From Gammaproteobacteria bacterium (GTDB lineage: Bacteria; Pseudomonadota; Gammaproteobacteria; Pseudomonadales; Pseudomonadaceae), in assembly GCA_012513235.1 (NCBI GenBank), contig JAAZCO010000054.1:1-7966 (forward strand): a stretch of DNA of 7,966 nt. The letters run 5' to 3'. Below the pieces are notes generated by a model, which made no database searches, was not told where the DNA came from, and saw only the letters and a list, made by a program, of their open reading frames with translations. The number at the start of each line of letters is the position of its first letter. Position 1 is the stretch's first letter. Shown in pieces: positions 5,840-7,966 of this stretch. The position numbers were made by a program, and so were the translations under genes.

Positions 5840-7038
5840 TGCCGATGTCTAGCGTAGATATCAGTCTGCCTGAAGTGGGGCGTTGCTTGCGTATTGAGAA
5901 TGCTACTGACGTAGTCACCGCCCTGACGCAGGCGATGCCAGGTTGGCCGGTGACTGTTGATGCGGCACACAGCACTACACCCGATCTTTATATGTATCGC
6001 GATGCTGAAGGCCTGTGGCAAGGCTCGCTCAATGAACCCAATGAGTTTACTGTGCCGTCAGTGGCTTCTGCTGCCTGTAGTTTAGTGGGTGAGTTGGTCA
6101 GTCAACGCTTGCAAGCTCACACTGAGTTGTTAGGTTTGCATTGTGCCAGTGTTGAGATTGATGGGCAGTTGGTGGTGTTTCCAGAGAGCAGTAAAGCGGG
6201 CAAAAGCACTTTGTCTGTGGCCTTTGCGGCTGCGGGTTATCGCGTGTTTGGTGATGATGCCTTGGGTTTAAGTGCACAAGGCGAGGGCGTGGCTATGGGC
6301 GTGGCTCCGCGTTTACGCCTGCCGCTGCCTGAGAGTTTTTCTGCTGAGTTTGTGGCGTATTCTGAGCGTCATGCTGGGCCGCAAGATGAGCGGTATCGTT
6401 TTGTAATTCCAACTGCGGGGCGTTTGGCGAGTTATCAAGACCGCTGCCCGATTGGCACTATAGTGTTGCTGGAACGTGATCCCAGTAATCTTCAGCCACA
6501 AGTGGTGACGCTGGCGCCGGGTGAGGGTTTGTTGCAGTTATTGCAGCAGAACTTTGCTTCCAGTGATGTTTCTGATGCACGATTGCTGAAGCGATTACTG
6601 CCATTGGTGCAGCAGGTTAATTGTGTCTTGCTGCGTTATTCTGAGCCTTTAGTAGGTGCGCGTTATTTAGCTCAAGCCTTGCAGCAGGGTGCTGTAGAGC
6701 AGGCGTCGCCAGCCAGTTTATTGCACACGCCTCCCGCGCATGCCGACGTGCCGGCATTATCACTTTTGAATTCGATCTGGACGCCTGCGCTGCAGGTTAG
6801 TGTGTATACGGTGGGTGATGAGTTGTTTTTAATCCACACCAGCACAGGTGCGATTCATCGGCTTAATGTCAGTGGTAAATTGGCGTGGCAGTTATTGCGG
6901 CATGAGCCCTTATCGGGAGATGCGATCAGCGCGGTGTTGGCTGAGTATTTTGCGATGCCGGTTGAGCGAGTTCAGACTGATATAGCCATGTTGTTAGCCG
7001 CTTTGGTACAGGCGGGCTTGGTGGTTGCAGACGCATAG
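5839..7038 (+). CDS. HPr-kinase-like / PqqD-like fusion protein
   Basis: This is a 399-residue two-domain cytoplasmic protein. The first part (about 85-290) resembles HPr-kinase-related P-loop proteins: LHCASVEIDG with H101, the P-loop ESSKAGKST (116-124, K122), FGDDALGL (137-144, aspartates 139-140), and LRLPLPESF. The loop lacks the first Gly of the Walker A pattern (Glu instead) but keeps GKST. The second part (about 310-399) looks like PqqD, the peptide-binding RRE fold: LFLIHTSTGAIHRLN (N343) then SGKLAWQLL, and DIAMLLAALVQAGLVVADA at the end. Related kinases phosphorylate HPr or lasso-peptide precursors, and PqqD domains hand peptides to modifying enzymes. Here both sit in one chain beside a small repeat peptide gene, so peptide phosphorylation or chaperoning is the likely role (inferred). 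The start overlaps the upstream stop as TAATG with almost no Shine-Dalgarno, so translation depends on coupling. ATG 5845 is an alternative start. Confidence 0.85.
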   Translation: MPMSSVDISLPEVGRCLRIENATDVVTALTQAMPGWPVTVDAAHSTTPDLYMYRDAEGLWQGSLNEPNEFTVPSVASAACSLVGELVSQRLQAHTELLGLHCASVEIDGQLVVFPESSKAGKSTLSVAFAAAGYRVFGDDALGLSAQGEGVAMGVAPRLRLPLPESFSAEFVAYSERHAGPQDERYRFVIPTAGRLASYQDRCPIGTIVLLERDPSNLQPQVVTLAPGEGLLQLLQQNFASSDVSDARLLKRLLPLVQQVNCVLLRYSEPLVGARYLAQALQQGAVEQASPASLLHTPPAHADVPALSLLNSIWTPALQVSVYTVGDELFLIHTSTGAIHRLNVSGKLAWQLLRHEPLSGDAISAVLAEYFAMPVERVQTDIAMLLAALVQAGLVVADA

Positions 7039-7083
7039 ACGGTTATATGGACAGTGTGCGCATGTCGCACGGCACTGCGTCTG
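7028..7083 (+). terminator. Stem-loop across the HprK/PqqD stop codon (weak terminator candidate)
   Basis: CAGACGC (7028-7034) pairs with GCGTCTG (7077-7083). Inside, GTGCG (7056-7060) pairs with CGCAC (7066-7070), and CAGT (7052-7055) with ACTG (7074-7077) across a small bulge; both 7074-7077 and the outer arm claim base 7077. The sequence after it is only modestly T-rich (TGTTCTTCC). The 3' arm also belongs to the longer inverted repeat at 7067-7167, so the two foldings exclude each other. Confidence 0.3.
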
Positions 7084-7167
7084 TTCTTCCCTCAACGAAC
7101 CCGTCCGGGGTTCGATTCGGGCGCTACGCCATCCATGGTTGCGCTTGCCACAGACACAGTGCCGTGC
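7067..7167. repeat. 101-bp element bounded by 18-bp inverted repeats
   Basis: GCACGGCACTGCGTCTGT (7067-7084) is the reverse complement of ACAGACACAGTGCCGTGC (7150-7167) at 17 of 18 positions. The one mismatch is C-A on the + strand but becomes a G-U pair in a minus-strand RNA. The 65-base interior contains the hairpins CGAACCC-GTCCG-GGGTTCG (7096-7114) and GGCG-CTA-CGCC (7120-7130). It has no credible gene, and no target-site duplication is obvious next to it. It could be a MITE/REPIN-type repeat or a structured RNA; I cannot name a family. Confidence 0.65.
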
Positions 7168-7177
7168 TTGGTGAATA

Positions 7178-7205
7178 TTTATATTGTTAGCTGCTTGTGT
7201 GTCTT
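7178..7205 (-). promoter_or_regulatory. Possible minus-strand promoter facing the 101-bp element
   Basis: Read on the minus strand, AAGACA (7205-7200) and TATAAA (7183-7178) are separated by 16 bases. They predict a start near 7170, right at the edge of the inverted-repeat element. The -35 matches only 4 of 6 consensus positions and the area is AT-rich, so this may be chance. Confidence 0.25.
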
Positions 7206-7280
7206 TGTCGTGCAAACACTTGTGCCTGCGTTCTGTTGGTGATGTTGAAACTGCGTACATGCTGCACAGACGGCCTCTGT

Positions 7281-7308
7281 TTGTAAATGATCTATAAAAA
7301 AGTATTGT
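7281..7308 (+). promoter_or_regulatory. Candidate promoter of the dihydrolipoyl dehydrogenase-like gene
   Basis: TTGTAA (7281-7286) and TATTGT (7303-7308), spaced by 16 bases, lie in an AT-rich patch about 65-92 bases before the ATG at 7373. Both boxes are imperfect. No clear operator is seen; GGCCTC occurs as a direct repeat on each side (7272 and 7312). Confidence 0.3.
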
Positions 7309-7372
7309 AATGGCCTCGGGTGATGTCTGTTTTGTGCTAGCGTAAGGGTAATGTTAGTGAATGGAGGCGAAA

Positions 7373-7966
7373 ATGTCTGAGCAAATCAATGTTGATGTCG
7401 CAATTATCGGTGCAGGTACCGCTGGTTTATATGCGTTGCGTGAAGTGCGCCGCGCCAAGAAAAGTTTTGTATTAATTGATAGTGGCCCGCTGGGTACGAC
7501 TTGTGCGCGTGTTGGTTGTATGCCCTCGAAAGTAGCGCTGCATATTGCTGAGTATTGGCATGGGCAAAAAGATTTTCCGCGTTTTGGTATCAGTGGTGCT
7601 GAGCATTTACAGCTCGATACTCAGCAGGCTTGGGCAGAATTACGCCGCCAACGCGATACCTTTGCCGGTCGCGCTGCTGCAGGTGCTGAGAAGGCTGCAG
7701 GGGAACAACTGATTATGGGGCGTGCGCGTTTTCTTACGCCAACCTTATTAGAAGTTGAGCAAGCCGATGGTGTGCAGCAAGTGCAAGCCAAGTCGGTGAT
7801 TATTGCTACGGGGTCGCGTCCGGTGATGCCAGGTTTTTTACAGCCCTTTGCTGAGCACTGTATTACGACTGATGATTTCTTTGAGATGGACGAACTGCCA
7901 AAATCCATTGGTATTTTAGGTCTGGGTGCCATTGGACTAGAAATGGGTTTAGCTTTAGCGCGTTTA
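7373..7966 (+). CDS. Dihydrolipoyl dehydrogenase-family flavoprotein (3' partial)
   Basis: This is a FAD- and NAD(P)-dependent pyridine-nucleotide disulfide oxidoreductase. It most likely oxidises dihydrolipoamide for 2-oxoacid dehydrogenase or related complexes, in the cytoplasm. Only the first 198 codons, under half of a usual protein of about 460-480, are in the window. The FAD-binding motif is VAIIGAGTAG (9-18). The redox disulfide is in GTTCARVGCMPSK (41-53), with C44 and C49. The second FAD contact ATGSRP is at 145-150. The NAD(P) Rossmann motif GLGAIG is at 183-188. CARVGC, rather than the CLNVGC of classical E3, points to the Lpd3-like branch of pseudomonads, so a different dithiol substrate is possible. 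The dimer-interface His-Glu pair lies beyond the edge. GGAGG (7363-7367) is 5 bases before ATG 7373. It is separated from the HprK/PqqD gene by 334 bases and is probably independently transcribed. Confidence 0.9.
   Translation, partial: MSEQINVDVAIIGAGTAGLYALREVRRAKKSFVLIDSGPLGTTCARVGCMPSKVALHIAEYWHGQKDFPRFGISGAEHLQLDTQQAWAELRRQRDTFAGRAAAGAEKAAGEQLIMGRARFLTPTLLEVEQADGVQQVQAKSVIIATGSRPVMPGFLQPFAEHCITTDDFFEMDELPKSIGILGLGAIGLEMGLALARL

Noticed and set aside
7104..7136. GGTTCGATTC followed by a CCATCCA end, resembling a tRNA T-arm and 3' end
   Set aside because: The bases on each side of the TTCGATT loop (CGGGG and CGGGC) do not pair, and no D-arm, anticodon arm or acceptor partner is found; the segment is explained by the hairpin 7096-7114 inside the 101-bp element.
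7067..7167. Integron attC site
   Set aside because: The size and inverted-repeat form are suggestive, but the ends lack the RYYYAAC / GTTRRRY core sites and no cassette structure or integrase is present.
6994..7260. 88-codon minus-strand frame over the intergenic repeat
   Set aside because: It overlaps the end of the HprK/PqqD gene and the 101-bp inverted-repeat element, has low-quality composition (many Cys/His/Arg), and no recognisable domain.

Overview
The window looks like chromosomal DNA from a gammaproteobacterium close to Pseudomonas. It starts with the end of a MuxABC-OpmB-type efflux operon (RND transporter followed directly by its outer-membrane factor), and the protein sequences resemble pseudomonad homologues. 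Base composition is near 50% GC by eye, lower than in classical Pseudomonas, which would suit a lower-GC Pseudomonadaceae lineage. That placement is inference. All seven genes are on the + strand.

Layout. (1) Positions 1-3137: the C-terminal part of a MuxC/MdtC-like RND pump subunit, overlapping by 4 bases with an OpmB-like lipoprotein channel. (2) Positions 3138-3532: a gene-free stretch with nested inverted repeats near opmB, then a perfect CRP/Vfr half-site pair (TGTGA-N6-TCACA), a candidate promoter and a leader hairpin. (3) Positions 3533-5207: three translationally coupled lipoprotein genes, CsgG-like, DUF4810-like and DUF799/GNA1162-like. (4) Positions 5208-5497: a gene-free stretch with a consensus -10 box (TATAAT) embedded in inverted repeats. 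(5) Positions 5498-7038: a small basic Tyr/Ser/Arg-rich protein with a twin-arginine-type signal and a pentapeptide repeat, overlapping by 1 base with a fused HPr-kinase-like plus PqqD-like protein. (6) Positions 7039-7372: a gene-free stretch holding an approximately 101-bp element bounded by 18-bp inverted repeats with one mismatch. (7) From 7373 to the end: the N-terminal 198 codons of a dihydrolipoyl dehydrogenase-family flavoprotein.

How the genes may work together. MuxC and OpmB belong to one tripartite drug/solute efflux pump. The three lipoproteins probably assemble at the inner face of the outer membrane, with the CsgG-like protein as possible pore and the other two as accessory factors. 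The Tat-signal repeat protein and the HprK/PqqD fusion form a two-gene unit that resembles a peptide substrate with its binding/modifying enzyme, as in RiPP (lasso) systems. This pair is the best candidate for an undescribed system here. A link between it and the neighbouring CsgG-like channel is possible but unproven.
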